Source of the DNA: Saprospiraceae bacterium
Lineage (GTDB): Bacteria; Bacteroidota; Bacteroidia; Chitinophagales; Saprospiraceae
Reading direction: 5' to 3'
DNA length: 64,000 bases
NCBI GenBank assembly: GCA_016715245.1
Contig: JADKAS010000011.1
Location: 37,501-101,500, forward strand
The position numbers were made by a program, and so were the translations under genes. Below the pieces are notes generated by a model that ran no database searches, was not told the DNA's origin, and worked only from the letters and a program-made list of their open reading frames with translations. Below are positions 55,440-64,000 of this stretch, in pieces (positions within the stretch are counted from its first letter, which is position 1; every line of letters begins with the position of its first letter).

Positions 55440-56111
55440 ATGAAAAGTTTATATCCTTCTTTATTTTTTTTATGTTTGACAATTGTATGGGCTGGATGTT
55501 CAGGGAAAAATACACCTGCACATCAAAACCAAAATAATGTAAATGAATACAAAAAATTGGTGGGTGGCGGATGTGATGGTTGTGAAATCATGTATATAGA
55601 CATGCCGGAAAATATTCCTTCAGTGGATACTAGTTCCGGATGGTTTGAAGAAGGACAAAAACTGATAGTCGCCGGCACGGTATTCCAGATAGATGGAAAA
55701 ACACCTGCACCGGATGTCATACTCTATTACTGGCAAACAGACAACAAGGGTTATTATTCACCCAAAGAAAAAATGGATAAAACAGCAACACGTCACGGAC
55801 ATATCAGAGGCTGGGTCAAAACAGACCAAAACGGAAAATACATCATCAACACCATCAGACCGGCGCCCTACCCTAATGACGTATTGCCTGCACACATACA
55901 TCTATCTGTCAAAGAACCGGATCTGGAAAATGAGTACTATACCGATGAAATTAATTTTGATGATGACAAATTACTGATAGCTCACTTTAAAAAACACAAA
56001 CAGGAAAACAGAGGAGGAAGTGGCGTGGTCAGGGTTTTAATCAGGGAAAATATGCAGATTGCCGAACACGACATCATTTTAGGTCTGAATATTCCAAATT
56101 ATCCTAAATAA
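55440..56111 (+). CDS. Intradiol ring-cleavage dioxygenase-like lipoprotein
   Basis: 223 aa from ATG 55440; 23 codons upstream do not suit a signal. Signal and lipobox LTIVWAGC (Cys about 20). The intradiol fold keeps the Fe(III) ligands: Tyr in LYYWQTDNKGYY, Tyr or Arg in RHGHIRGWVKTD, and His pair in PAHIHLSV. Classical enzymes open catechol or protocatechuate rings; exported lipoprotein forms are common in Bacteroidota with unknown substrate. Its TAA (56109-56111) is followed, in the same frame, by the thioredoxin-like gene. Confidence 0.85.
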   Translation: MKSLYPSLFFLCLTIVWAGCSGKNTPAHQNQNNVNEYKKLVGGGCDGCEIMYIDMPENIPSVDTSSGWFEEGQKLIVAGTVFQIDGKTPAPDVILYYWQTDNKGYYSPKEKMDKTATRHGHIRGWVKTDQNGKYIINTIRPAPYPNDVLPAHIHLSVKEPDLENEYYTDEINFDDDKLLIAHFKKHKQENRGGSGVVRVLIRENMQIAEHDIILGLNIPNYPK

Positions 56112-56135
56112 GCAAATTCAGGTGTTTTTTCAGGT

Positions 56136-56657
56136 TTGAATATAGGAGAGGACCAACCTTCCTTTATTCCGTATCATTCTTATGGGCCTGATAAAGGCAA
56201 ACAAACCTGCCCTGTTTGTAAATATGGTCGGTATCACGGTATATTATATTTTGTGGGCAATAATCCAAACTGGCAAGAAATCAAGGTTTGGCTGGACTTC
56301 TTGGAAAATGAAAGTGCAGCAAGACAAAAATTTGTAAAATCCTATTTTGTTTATGGCAATGAAAAGAATTACCTGAAAAATAATGGCATACAAGAATTGG
56401 AAAAATTGGGAAATATTTTGCAGATGAAACACCTGGCTTTAACTTTTGTGCCATCCTTTTCCGACACGACTACCGAAGTCCATCTTAATAAAATAAATCC
56501 AATGGCTGACAACACTTTTATCATTTATAAACACAGAAGTATTGTCGACAAATATATAAATCTGAAACCAACATCGGAAAATTTTAATGTTATCCGAAAA
56601 TCTTTAGATAATACCAGGGGAGACTATTTTGAACTCCCGGCATTAAAGCATGAATAA
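56136..56657 (+). CDS. Thioredoxin/redoxin-like protein following the dioxygenase in the same frame
   Basis: 173 aa from a TTG at 56136, chosen because no ATG precedes the conserved start. The motif QTCPVCKYGRYHGILYFVG resembles a redox-active CxxC at the start of a thioredoxin fold; LALTFVPSFSDTTTEVHLNK and NTFIIYKHRSIVDKYINL continue it. The frame is open back to the stop of the dioxygenase, eight codons away, so a former two-domain protein split by TAA is possible. The product has no signal peptide of its own, which is odd for a partner of an exported enzyme. Confidence 0.7.
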   Translation: MNIGEDQPSFIPYHSYGPDKGKQTCPVCKYGRYHGILYFVGNNPNWQEIKVWLDFLENESAARQKFVKSYFVYGNEKNYLKNNGIQELEKLGNILQMKHLALTFVPSFSDTTTEVHLNKINPMADNTFIIYKHRSIVDKYINLKPTSENFNVIRKSLDNTRGDYFELPALKHE

Positions 56658-56721
56658 TCAAACTTTTTTAATCATATTTTTTTGGTTAAAAGTTCAATTG
56701 AATATACATTCTTGTTTATAC

Positions 56722-59322
56722 TTACCTCATGATGATTAATTTTTCCATTGAACTTACATTATCTGTAGTGAGATGAATTATATAAGATCCGACAGGTATT
56801 TGACTTACATCCAAAATAAAGGACGCATCCATTGACGATTGAATGCCGGTTTGCACAATCCTGCCATCTGCTGCCACTATCTTATAGTCAACTGAAGTTA
56901 CATTTTCATTTTCAAAAGAAACATTCACCATAAAACCTGCCGGATTGGGTGAAAGATTAACTTTGGCAATGTTAAAATTTTCTGTACTTACAGATCCTTC
57001 AAAAACAGCTACCATGGTATCCCGGGATATAATTTCAATGCCCGTTTTTAACAATGATGAATGGTTAATTACAATGCCTTCGTTTTTACTCACCCAATAC
57101 AAAAACTTTTTGCCCGCAAAAGGGATTATCTCCACTTCATTGATCATATTTCCAAAATATTCACCTTTCCATGGCAGATAGGTATGTGTCTTTGTATTTA
57201 AACGAACAGCACCAGATTCAGGAGGATCCGTCATCAGGGTAATTTCATACGTGCCCGTAAGATTATAACAAGCCTTAAGGCCATCATCGATGCGGTTACA
57301 CCTTTTAATAATAAAGTCTCTCAATCTTTTTATATTGCTTTCCCATTCAAACATACTCCCACCCCAACGGGCTATATGTCTCGGCATTTCAGGCCGGATA
57401 ATATTCACCATACTATCTAAAATATATATCATTGATTCACAGCTGAAGGTTGTGTTGAACATATCAGCATATCGGGCAAAATACAAGTTTCTGAAATCCG
57501 GATTATCCTCCAGTAATTTTAGAAATATTTTTTCATGTTTTCCAAGGTCAGGAAAAACCAAAAAAGTATCCCCTTCAAAATAATACCAGGTCCCATCAAT
57601 AAATATGGAATCATCTTCATATTGAACCAGGGTTGTGTCCAAGGGGAAAAATTCATCCATAAAAACACTTATCTCTTCGATGTCACAAGCTTTGGCGTTA
57701 GGGGAAATATCCGGTACACCGGAATAATTAATGTAGTAATCAAAGGTAGCGTCATTGTCCCACATTATGTATCCCCATTTTTTATGTCCTCCCTGCGGTT
57801 TCAATCCTCTCCACCATCCTGTGTTGTAATTCAGCCAATCAGAAGAAACACATGTAAGGTTGGCAATCATATAATCAGCGAGGCTTACCACGTCCATTTC
57901 CCCGGTAATTTTATCATATACACCCTCCTGACTCACGTCATTGTTCAATATATAATCTCTGAAATTTTGCCAATCGTCAATCGCCTGCTGATCTCCGTAT
58001 TCTACCCATGACTGCCCCCAGGTTTTTAAAAACTGAATGTCGTATTTGTCCTGTTTGTAGGTATAATCTGTATAGTCATGGTCGTCCGGTTTTTCTCTGA
58101 TGGCATACACACCCCAATACTTTCCATTCAGGTAAACTAGATATCTTTCAGATGCTCTTACATCCATATTCATTCCGGATTTTTTCACGAGTTCATGGAC
58201 ATATTCATCTCTTATATGTGTACTGCCTTCATGATCCTCATCGCCTACCGAAGGGTAATTATCATCTCCTGAAGCCCTCAAAATGATTCGCTGATATTGA
58301 TTTCTTTCTGAATAGGAAAACAGTTTTTGAGGCAATCCTGAATCGTACCCCATTTCATCTCTGCTGATCCAATCAAGACTACGCTGGTCATTGATCCAGC
58401 TGTCCTGACCGTGTCTGTCCAATTCGCCATAAGAACGACTTTTTAACTCACCCTCCTTAGAAAAAACTTCACATGACCCAAAGGGGGTTTGTTCCCGGTC
58501 TCCTTCTGCCAGTAAAATCAATTCCTCTCCGGCCCCTAAAGATATTACAGGGAGTGTTTGGGTTGGTTCGTTGATAAAATAAGTTTTGAAATCAATAAGT
58601 CCCGGTAAGATCGCCGGGTCAGGTGAAAAACTTCTCACACTCAGTACGGCAGTTTCTCTGATGACAAGATTTCCATTAAAAACTTCAGAGGAATCCGAAG
58701 GCAAAGAACCATCCAAAGTGTATCGCAAAACTTCATTTGGGGGTTGACTGACTGAAACCAAAATGGAATCCTTATAAAACCCCGCATTCGTATTAATGGT
58801 TGGTCTTGACGTGTAAGCACTGAAAAGTTTTTCTTCTATGGCTTCCGAACCGGGCGTAGGTTCTGTAGAAATATACCATACGTTATTGTCGGTTGAAGAT
58901 TTTGAAACAGACTGATGATTCTGTGTTATAATCAATGGAGCGGATTCGATAATGTTTCCTCCCGAATTTGACAGAACCACAAATTCATCATTTTTGGATT
59001 GTGTAAATTTAAAATTAGTATGGAAATCAGTAGGTGTAATTTCATCTCTCCCAGAAGCCCAAACAATTATATAATTATCAGGCCCGAGGGTGGTTCCCGA
59101 AGGTATTTTCCACTTTTTGGGTTTATCCCTTTTGTCGGAAAGATACCATCCTGAAATATCGACAGAAGTGTTTCCTGTGTTGTGTAATTCAATCCAGTCC
59201 TCGTATTTTCCATAATCATCCGGAAACATCCTTAAATTTGACGCAGAATATTCACTGATGATAATCTGGCTAAACAAACCATTCCAAATAAATGTCAAAA
59301 AAATCAGATAAAAATATTTCAT
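56722..59322 (-). CDS. CotH-kinase-family protein with lamin-tail domain and T9SS C-terminal tag
   Basis: 866 aa. Signal peptide (YLIFLTFIWNGLFSQ), lamin-tail domain (about 20-130; DWIELHNTGNTSVDISGWYL), a chitobiase-like C-terminal repeat domain (about 165-245; LRYTLDGSLPSD), then the CotH domain (about 255-690; HIRDEYVHELVKKSG, YWGVYAIREKPDDHDY, YIMWDNDATFDYY), a beta domain, and a type A sorting domain (about 795-866; VNLSPNPAGFMVNVSF, GSYIIHLTTDN, EKLIIMR). CotH proteins are atypical kinases that phosphorylate spore or surface proteins. Export is by type IX secretion, whose machinery is not in the window. Confidence 0.92.
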   Translation of the reverse strand: MKYFYLIFLTFIWNGLFSQIIISEYSASNLRMFPDDYGKYEDWIELHNTGNTSVDISGWYLSDKRDKPKKWKIPSGTTLGPDNYIIVWASGRDEITPTDFHTNFKFTQSKNDEFVVLSNSGGNIIESAPLIITQNHQSVSKSSTDNNVWYISTEPTPGSEAIEEKLFSAYTSRPTINTNAGFYKDSILVSVSQPPNEVLRYTLDGSLPSDSSEVFNGNLVIRETAVLSVRSFSPDPAILPGLIDFKTYFINEPTQTLPVISLGAGEELILLAEGDREQTPFGSCEVFSKEGELKSRSYGELDRHGQDSWINDQRSLDWISRDEMGYDSGLPQKLFSYSERNQYQRIILRASGDDNYPSVGDEDHEGSTHIRDEYVHELVKKSGMNMDVRASERYLVYLNGKYWGVYAIREKPDDHDYTDYTYKQDKYDIQFLKTWGQSWVEYGDQQAIDDWQNFRDYILNNDVSQEGVYDKITGEMDVVSLADYMIANLTCVSSDWLNYNTGWWRGLKPQGGHKKWGYIMWDNDATFDYYINYSGVPDISPNAKACDIEEISVFMDEFFPLDTTLVQYEDDSIFIDGTWYYFEGDTFLVFPDLGKHEKIFLKLLEDNPDFRNLYFARYADMFNTTFSCESMIYILDSMVNIIRPEMPRHIARWGGSMFEWESNIKRLRDFIIKRCNRIDDGLKACYNLTGTYEITLMTDPPESGAVRLNTKTHTYLPWKGEYFGNMINEVEIIPFAGKKFLYWVSKNEGIVINHSSLLKTGIEIISRDTMVAVFEGSVSTENFNIAKVNLSPNPAGFMVNVSFENENVTSVDYKIVAADGRIVQTGIQSSMDASFILDVSQIPVGSYIIHLTTDNVSSMEKLIIMR

Positions 59323-59515
59323 AAAACAATTGGTATTAAACGCACAAGATAAAAGAAGTAGTTCTCATCTGAAAAAAAAATGTATAAAATGTCCTTAAAA
59401 CTACTTTCAAGTGTAAAAAATTGAGAAAATTATCATAGGCAACACCCTTTACCCCTCCCATTTTAGACTTGATAAAATATCTTTTAAAAAGTTGGTTTTG
59501 CTTCAAACCGATAAT

Positions 59516-60315
59516 TTACAATAGATGATGTTGTTTTGTCTCATAGATGTGTAAAGTCTCTACAACCATCATTCCATAAAATTCATATCCTGTCAGCTCC
59601 AACACCAATTCTTTAGCAATATCGGGTTTTGCCAACGCTTCAGTCAACAAACTTTTATGGATTTTAATACAACAACTTTGGGCATCTTTGTTGATCATCG
59701 AAAATTCTTCAAAATATTTTACATCTTTATATAATTCTTCTGCAAAAAACTTGTCAACTTCCTTTTTTGAATTCAGATGAGCCATCACCAAATCCAAAAC
59801 TTCAAATGATATGGCTTCATTTTCAGAAGTAACGACTTTCGAAGCAGATGCTTTTTTTTCCGCCAATATCGTAAACTGATCCAAAACAGGAAAAAAATAC
59901 GAACCTTTTACTTTTTTGACCGGGTACACCCCTTTATCTTCCCTTTTATCCTGAACAAAAGTATAGTTTTCAAAAATTCTTATAGTCAGTTCATTTCCGC
60001 TTTTTTCATAAAAAATAAAAACGGAGGATCTTCCTCATCCGCATTAAAATAAAAGACATCACCGGGATTCACCACCGGATAAGGCCATGCCTGCACTTTT
60101 ATTTCGACAATATTTACATTGTTGTTTCTAACAAACAAAATTTCATAAGGTATTTCATGATGATTATATTCAATTGAATCCTTGTAAAAATAAGAAGTAT
60201 TATTGTCTTCAGATTCCATAGTCACTACCGAAGGATATTTGTCCAGAGGCATATTGGCAACAACATGATGAATAATATAATTCAGACCCAAAATAAATCG
60301 TATTAATTCGTCCAT
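59516..60315 (-). pseudogene. Hypothetical protein, probably one gene with a frameshift
   Basis: Two adjoining frames: 60315-59986 (109 codons, MDELIRFILGLNYIIHHVVA to EEDPPFLFF) and 59929-59516 (137 codons from a GTG). The second is open upstream as FIFYEKSGNELTIRIFENYT, overlapping the end of the first near a T-rich run at about 60005-60020. A one-base change there would give a single protein of about 265 aa. If they are two genes, the second lacks a good start. No family recognised; neither part has a signal peptide. Confidence 0.5.
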
Positions 60316-60527
60316 AAGTCAGTTTTTTATTAAAGCAATTTAAAAGAGTAATTTTTATGTAAACTACAAAAATTGTTTTTTAGTTTAAAGTGAAGGCTAA
60401 AAATTTCCATTTTAAGAAAAAATTATGGCACTTTTTTTCATGCCTGTATTTTTTAAGGTGTTTTTTTCCTTTTGACCCGAAATCAAAACCTCTTCCACCT
60501 ATCTATTTTCCAAATCAATCCTTTGTT

Positions 60528-60535
60528 TATCTTTG
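60528..60535 (+). promoter_or_regulatory. -7 promoter element before the Na+/solute symporter
   Basis: TATCTTTG (TAnnTTTG) ends 15 bp before the ATG at 60551. It argues against the TTG at 60533 as start, since that codon lies in the promoter box. Confidence 0.55.
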
Positions 60536-60550
60536 TCCAAAATTAGTATT

Positions 60551-62332
60551 ATGAATCTCGCATTATTGGATTGGATGATCATCCTTGTTTTTTTCGGCGT
60601 TACCATGTTTGTAGGACTTTGGGTTGCCAAAAACTCGGAAAAAAACAGTGAAGAATATTTTTTAGGCAGCAGAAAAATACCCTGGTGGCTCCTTGGGGTC
60701 TCCATGGTGGCTACCACCTTTTCTGCAGATACGCCCAATCTGGTGACGGATATTGTAAGAGGCAACGGTGTTTCAGGTAATTGGGCATGGTGGGCTTTCC
60801 TGCTGACGGGTATGTTGACGGTTTTTGTGTATGCCCGATTGTGGCGACGTTCCGGTATCAGCACCGACCTTGAATTTTACGAATTGCGCTATAGTGGCAA
60901 AGAAGCTTTATTTTTGCGGGGATTCAGGGCGCTATATCTCGGCGTTTTTTTTAATGTACTCATCATGGCAACGGTCATACTCGCCGGGATTAAAATCGGC
61001 TCTGTTATGTTGGGATTAAATGCTATACATACAGTTGTCATCATTTCTGTTATTACGGTTATATATTCTGCAGTCGGCGGCTTTAAAGGCGTGATTTATA
61101 CAGATTTCATCCAATTTTGTATTGCTATGCTGGGAATGGTGGTTGCCTGTATCTACATTCTGGATTTGCCACAAGTCGGAGGTCTTTCTTCTTTATTGAA
61201 TCACCCGAACGTAGTCGGCAAAACATCCTTTCTTCCTGACTTTAACGATAAAAATGCACTTATTACGCTGCTGATTATTCCATTGGCGGTACAGTGGTGG
61301 AGTGTCTGGTATCCGGGCGCAGAACCTGGAGGTGGCGGATATATTGCACAAAGAATGCTTTCAGCAAAAGACGAAAAAAGTGCCGTTAAAGCGACTTTAT
61401 TTTTTAACATAGCCCATTATGCACTGAGACCCTGGCCCTGGATACTCATTGCGCTGGCGTCGTTGATTGTTTTCCCCGACATTGCGGATATACAGAAGGC
61501 CTTTCCCCATGTAAATGCGGATATAATTAAAAATGACCTTGCTTTTTCCGCTATGCTGACATTTTTACCTGCAGGATTGCTGGGTCTCGTAATAGCAGCA
61601 CTTATTGCGGCACTTATGTCAACTATTAGTACCCACCTCAACTGGGGAAGTTCTTACGTGGTCCATGATTTTTACAAGAGGTTTGTCAATCCTGCGGCTG
61701 ATGAATCAACACAAGTTTGGGTAGGAAGAATGGCAACTGTTGTTTTGATGGTTCTTGCTGCTGTTCTGGCGCTGTATCTGTCCAATGCGCTTCAGGCTTT
61801 CAATATATTGCTGCAAATCGGAGCGGGAACGGGTTTACTTTTTATCCTTCGCTGGTTTTGGTGGAGAATTAATGCCCTTACGGAAATAGTGGCTATGGTA
61901 GCTTCCTTTATAGTTGCTCTGGTGATGGAATTGTGGGTCAAAGATTCACTAATGTCCTACGAAAAACTGGTAGTTGGTATTATCGTTACTACGGTTTGTT
62001 GGCTGGCAACAGCATGGCTCAGCAAACCTACCGACCATTCTGTTTTAGTGCGGTTTGTCAATACTATAAGACCTTATAATTTTGGCTGGCAACCTGTCAT
62101 TCAGAAAGCTTTGAAAGAAGGCAGCCTGAGCTCAAATTTCAACGATACGTCAAATATCCAAAGGGATATTCTCAATATGTTCCTGGGATGTATTTTGGTG
62201 TATGCATTGCTTTTTGGCACAGGATTTCTTTTATATGGAAACATGTTGTTTTTCGGACTTTCTATCTTCGTTTCAGTATTAACAGGATGGTTGATGATGT
62301 CTTTGTGGAATAAAAGCAAACACAGCTGGTAG
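60551..62332 (+). CDS. Sodium:solute symporter (SSS family)
   Basis: 593 aa from ATG 60551, about 13-14 membrane segments. Family marks: the N-terminal FGVTMFVGLWVAKNSEKNSE and EEYFLGSRKIPWWLLGVSMV, VIYSAVGGFKGVIYTDFIQF and the Na+-site region PAGLLGLVIAALIAALMST. Related Bacteroidota proteins are annotated as sugar or sialic-acid type symporters; the solute is not predictable. No catabolic genes flank it. Confidence 0.93.
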   Translation: MNLALLDWMIILVFFGVTMFVGLWVAKNSEKNSEEYFLGSRKIPWWLLGVSMVATTFSADTPNLVTDIVRGNGVSGNWAWWAFLLTGMLTVFVYARLWRRSGISTDLEFYELRYSGKEALFLRGFRALYLGVFFNVLIMATVILAGIKIGSVMLGLNAIHTVVIISVITVIYSAVGGFKGVIYTDFIQFCIAMLGMVVACIYILDLPQVGGLSSLLNHPNVVGKTSFLPDFNDKNALITLLIIPLAVQWWSVWYPGAEPGGGGYIAQRMLSAKDEKSAVKATLFFNIAHYALRPWPWILIALASLIVFPDIADIQKAFPHVNADIIKNDLAFSAMLTFLPAGLLGLVIAALIAALMSTISTHLNWGSSYVVHDFYKRFVNPAADESTQVWVGRMATVVLMVLAAVLALYLSNALQAFNILLQIGAGTGLLFILRWFWWRINALTEIVAMVASFIVALVMELWVKDSLMSYEKLVVGIIVTTVCWLATAWLSKPTDHSVLVRFVNTIRPYNFGWQPVIQKALKEGSLSSNFNDTSNIQRDILNMFLGCILVYALLFGTGFLLYGNMLFFGLSIFVSVLTGWLMMSLWNKSKHSW

Positions 62333-62399
62333 GTTTAGTTTTGTCAACTTCTGCAATTATTCATTTAATTGTGTTATTTTTGCCATTCAAATCTAAAAG

Positions 62400-63122
62400 A
62401 TGCTGGATAAGTTAAAAGGGTTGCAGGTCATTTACGAGGATAATCATATCATTGCCGTCAATAAACCCAATGGAGTTCTCGTCCAGGGTGATAAAAGCGG
62501 AGACGATATATTGCCTGACCTTGTAAAAGAATACATTAAGCACCGTTACCAAAAACCGGGTGATGTTTTTTTAGGTACTTTTCATCGCCTGGACAGACCT
62601 GTGAGTGGAGTGGTTGTATTTGCGAGAACTACCAAGGCACTCATCCGGTTGAATGAAATGATGAGAAACCGGGAAATCCAAAAAACATATTTTGCCCTGG
62701 TTTTTCCGCGGCCTTCAGAATTAAAGGGACATCTCATCCACCATATTCTTAAAAATGAAGAAAAAAACACCGTAAGAGTTTTTGCAAAACCTAAGCCGGA
62801 TACCAAAGAAGCAGAATTGTTTTTCAGAGTCGAAGCAGAACTCGATGCCAAAGTTCTCCTGGTGGTCAATCCAACCACAGGACGACCTCATCAGATCAGA
62901 GCACAACTCAGCAAAATCGGCTGCCCTATACTTGGCGATTTGAAATATGGCGCTTCGTACCCGCTGCTCAATAACAACATCGGGCTTCATTGTTACGAAA
63001 TGAAATTTCTGCATCCTGTGAAAAAAGAAATGATCAGTATTAAAGCACTGCCACCCAAATCATTTCCATGGAACACCTTTGATGTTTCTACCTATAAAAA
63101 TGTAAATACCGATATAATTTGA
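62400..63122 (+). CDS. RluA-family RNA pseudouridine synthase
   Basis: 240 aa without an S4 domain. The catalytic motif is HRLDRPVSGVVVFART with the conserved Asp; VIYEDNHIIAVNKPNGVLVQ precedes it and TGRPHQIRAQLSKIGCPILG follows, all typical of RluA-type enzymes that modify rRNA or tRNA uridines. Complete by length. Target not predictable. Confidence 0.93.
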   Translation: MLDKLKGLQVIYEDNHIIAVNKPNGVLVQGDKSGDDILPDLVKEYIKHRYQKPGDVFLGTFHRLDRPVSGVVVFARTTKALIRLNEMMRNREIQKTYFALVFPRPSELKGHLIHHILKNEEKNTVRVFAKPKPDTKEAELFFRVEAELDAKVLLVVNPTTGRPHQIRAQLSKIGCPILGDLKYGASYPLLNNNIGLHCYEMKFLHPVKKEMISIKALPPKSFPWNTFDVSTYKNVNTDII

Positions 63123-63249
63123 TGAACCTCAAACTGTTTTGATCCATCCAATCTTTTCACAATCTCCTCATTGTCAGCGAAATTTTCAACATCAAAATAC
63201 TTTGCCTGTAAATTTTAAAATAATTTAGTGCCAGTTTTGAATTTTATCG

Positions 63250-63257
63250 TACTTTTG
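63250..63257 (+). promoter_or_regulatory. -7 promoter element of the SRP RNA gene
   Basis: TACTTTTG matches TAnnTTTG directly before the RNA's 5' end. Confidence 0.6.
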
Positions 63258-63258
63258 C

Positions 63259-63360
63259 GGCCTGAGGGCCATACGACCAGCTCCTTCTGAACCCCCCCAG
63301 GGTAGAAATACAGCAAGGGTAGGAGGTTGAGCGGTGCGGTGTGGTTCCTCTTTTTTTTTA
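63259..63360 (+). ncRNA. ffs: Signal recognition particle (4.5S-type) RNA
   Basis: About 100 nt. The apical part CCCCCCAGGGTAGAAATACA with GCAAGGGTAGGAGG is the conserved SRP Alu-less hairpin that binds Ffh; CTCCTTC and GTAGGAGG, and GAGGGCCATAC with GTGTGGTTCCTC, pair as the long stem. A -7 box precedes the start, and the 3' end runs into T9, an intrinsic terminator. The RNA acts with Ffh and FtsY in membrane targeting. Confidence 0.85.
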
Positions 63361-63437
63361 TCGCCGATAATATATATAGTGCGCTCCCAAAGTACTGTAA
63401 GACGAAAATCCTGATTTTTACCAAAACAATCTTACCT

Positions 63438-64000
63438 ATGAAGTTTTTTATCGATACCGCCAATCTCAATGACATAAAAGAAGCCAAAGATCTGGGAATA
63501 CTGGATGGAGTGACCACTAATCCCTCCCTGATGGCTAAAGAAAAGATAACCGGAAAAAGTGCCATATTTGCCCACTACAAAGCCATTTGTGACATTGTTG
63601 AAGACGGAGATGTCAGTGCAGAAGTGATCGCCACCGATTTTGACGGTATTATTAAGGAAGGTTTGGAACTGGCCAAAATTTCAGATAATATTGTTGTCAA
63701 AGTACCTATGATCAAAGATGGTATCAAAGCCATTTCATGGTTTACCGCCAACGATATCAGAACCAATTGTACGCTTGTTTTTTCAGCGGGTCAGGCTATT
63801 CTTGCCGCAAAAGCAGGTGCTACCTACCTCTCCCCTTTTGTCGGAAGAGTGGATGATATAACCTGGGATGGCATCCAGCTGATTGAAGAAATTGCCGGTA
63901 TTTACTCCATGCAGGGATATATGACGGAAATTCTGGCCGCTTCTATACGAACGCCACTGCACATTGTTCAGGCCGCCAAGGCCGGTGCAGATGTAGTCAC
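63438..64000 (+). CDS. Transaldolase / fructose-6-phosphate aldolase-like, 3' end outside the window
   Basis: 188 codons to the window edge. MKFFIDTANLNDIKEA, DGVTTNPSLMAKE and the Schiff-base lysine segment NIVVKVPMIKDGIKAI, followed by NCTLVFSAGQAILAAKAG and SPFVGRVDD, identify the small transaldolase (TalC/Fsa) class; usual length about 217 aa, so about 30 residues are missing. It transfers dihydroxyacetone units in the pentose phosphate pathway, in the cytoplasm. Confidence 0.93.
   Translation, partial: MKFFIDTANLNDIKEAKDLGILDGVTTNPSLMAKEKITGKSAIFAHYKAICDIVEDGDVSAEVIATDFDGIIKEGLELAKISDNIVVKVPMIKDGIKAISWFTANDIRTNCTLVFSAGQAILAAKAGATYLSPFVGRVDDITWDGIQLIEEIAGIYSMQGYMTEILAASIRTPLHIVQAAKAGADVV

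Noticed and set aside
1..64000. tRNA or rRNA genes and riboswitches
   Set aside because: Reading the intergenic regions showed no tRNA-like cloverleaf with T-loop consensus, no rRNA segments and no known riboswitch core; the only RNA gene seen is the SRP RNA.

Overview
The window is AT-rich DNA from a member of the Bacteroidota, probably a Saprospiria- or Cytophagales-like aerobe; the exact lineage cannot be fixed from sequence alone. Supporting signs are promoters with the Bacteroidota -7 element TAnnTTTG (for example before the SRP RNA, proC, the ABC-F gene, the Na+/solute symporter and the SPFH gene), a CotH protein ending in a type IX secretion C-terminal domain, many short lipoproteins, and gene families typical of the phylum (PdeM, UMF1-type MFS, rimK with an aspartoacylase-like gene, intradiol dioxygenase lipoproteins).

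Layout. 1-4.2 kb: a tetR - ABC exporter - HlyD - TolC operon in which tetR is frameshifted and the ABC gene carries an in-frame stop and degenerate ATPase motifs. 4.4-10.4 kb: housekeeping genes (serC, YgjP-like protease, ECF sigma and a small partner, pdeM, a Crp/Fnr regulator, proC, a YdeI/DUF1801 protein). 10.9-18.15 kb: a very AT-rich accessory block of small unknown lipoproteins around a lipoprotein zincin, interspersed with headless C-terminal coding tails; it looks like an effector/immunity array. 18.3-21.5 kb: ABC-F ATPase and SLC13/DASS transporter. 21.6-33.5 kb: a second accessory block. It holds three genes bracketed on both sides by gene-specific repeats (an AbiEi-like fragment plus an outer-membrane protein; a DUF234 ATPase; a DUF4143 ATPase) and a heavily decayed restriction island (vsr fragment, McrB, DUF1016/YhcG, DUF2357 nuclease and a further broken gene).

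33.6-41.6 kb: a coherent sulfur-oxidation module: persulfide dioxygenase-rhodanese, a SulP permease and a cytoplasmic sulfite dehydrogenase (SoeA plus a SoeB-SoeC fusion). Its two transcription units have matching promoters: a TAnnTTTG box and, exactly 21 bp upstream, a TGTAAC-N4-GTTACA-like inverted repeat. This suggests one Crp/Fnr-type regulator for both; the Crp/Fnr gene at 7972 is a candidate.

41.8-64 kb: envelope and general metabolism: lipoproteins, a His-rich metal-binding lipoprotein, an SPFH protein, a lipoprotein methyltransferase, rimK - aspartoacylase-like - dacB, a frameshifted UMF1 transporter, cytochrome P460, a large secreted metalloprotease, pepD, an intradiol dioxygenase followed in the same frame by a thioredoxin-like protein, a T9SS-tagged CotH protein, a Na+/solute symporter, an RluA-type pseudouridine synthase, the SRP RNA and a transaldolase cut by the window end.

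About a dozen genes are broken by frameshifts or stops. Long genes in 33.6-41.6 kb and elsewhere are intact, so the dense lesions at 23-28.5 kb look like real decay. Isolated single-base events elsewhere (UMF1, tetR, small lipoproteins) could be sequencing or assembly errors.
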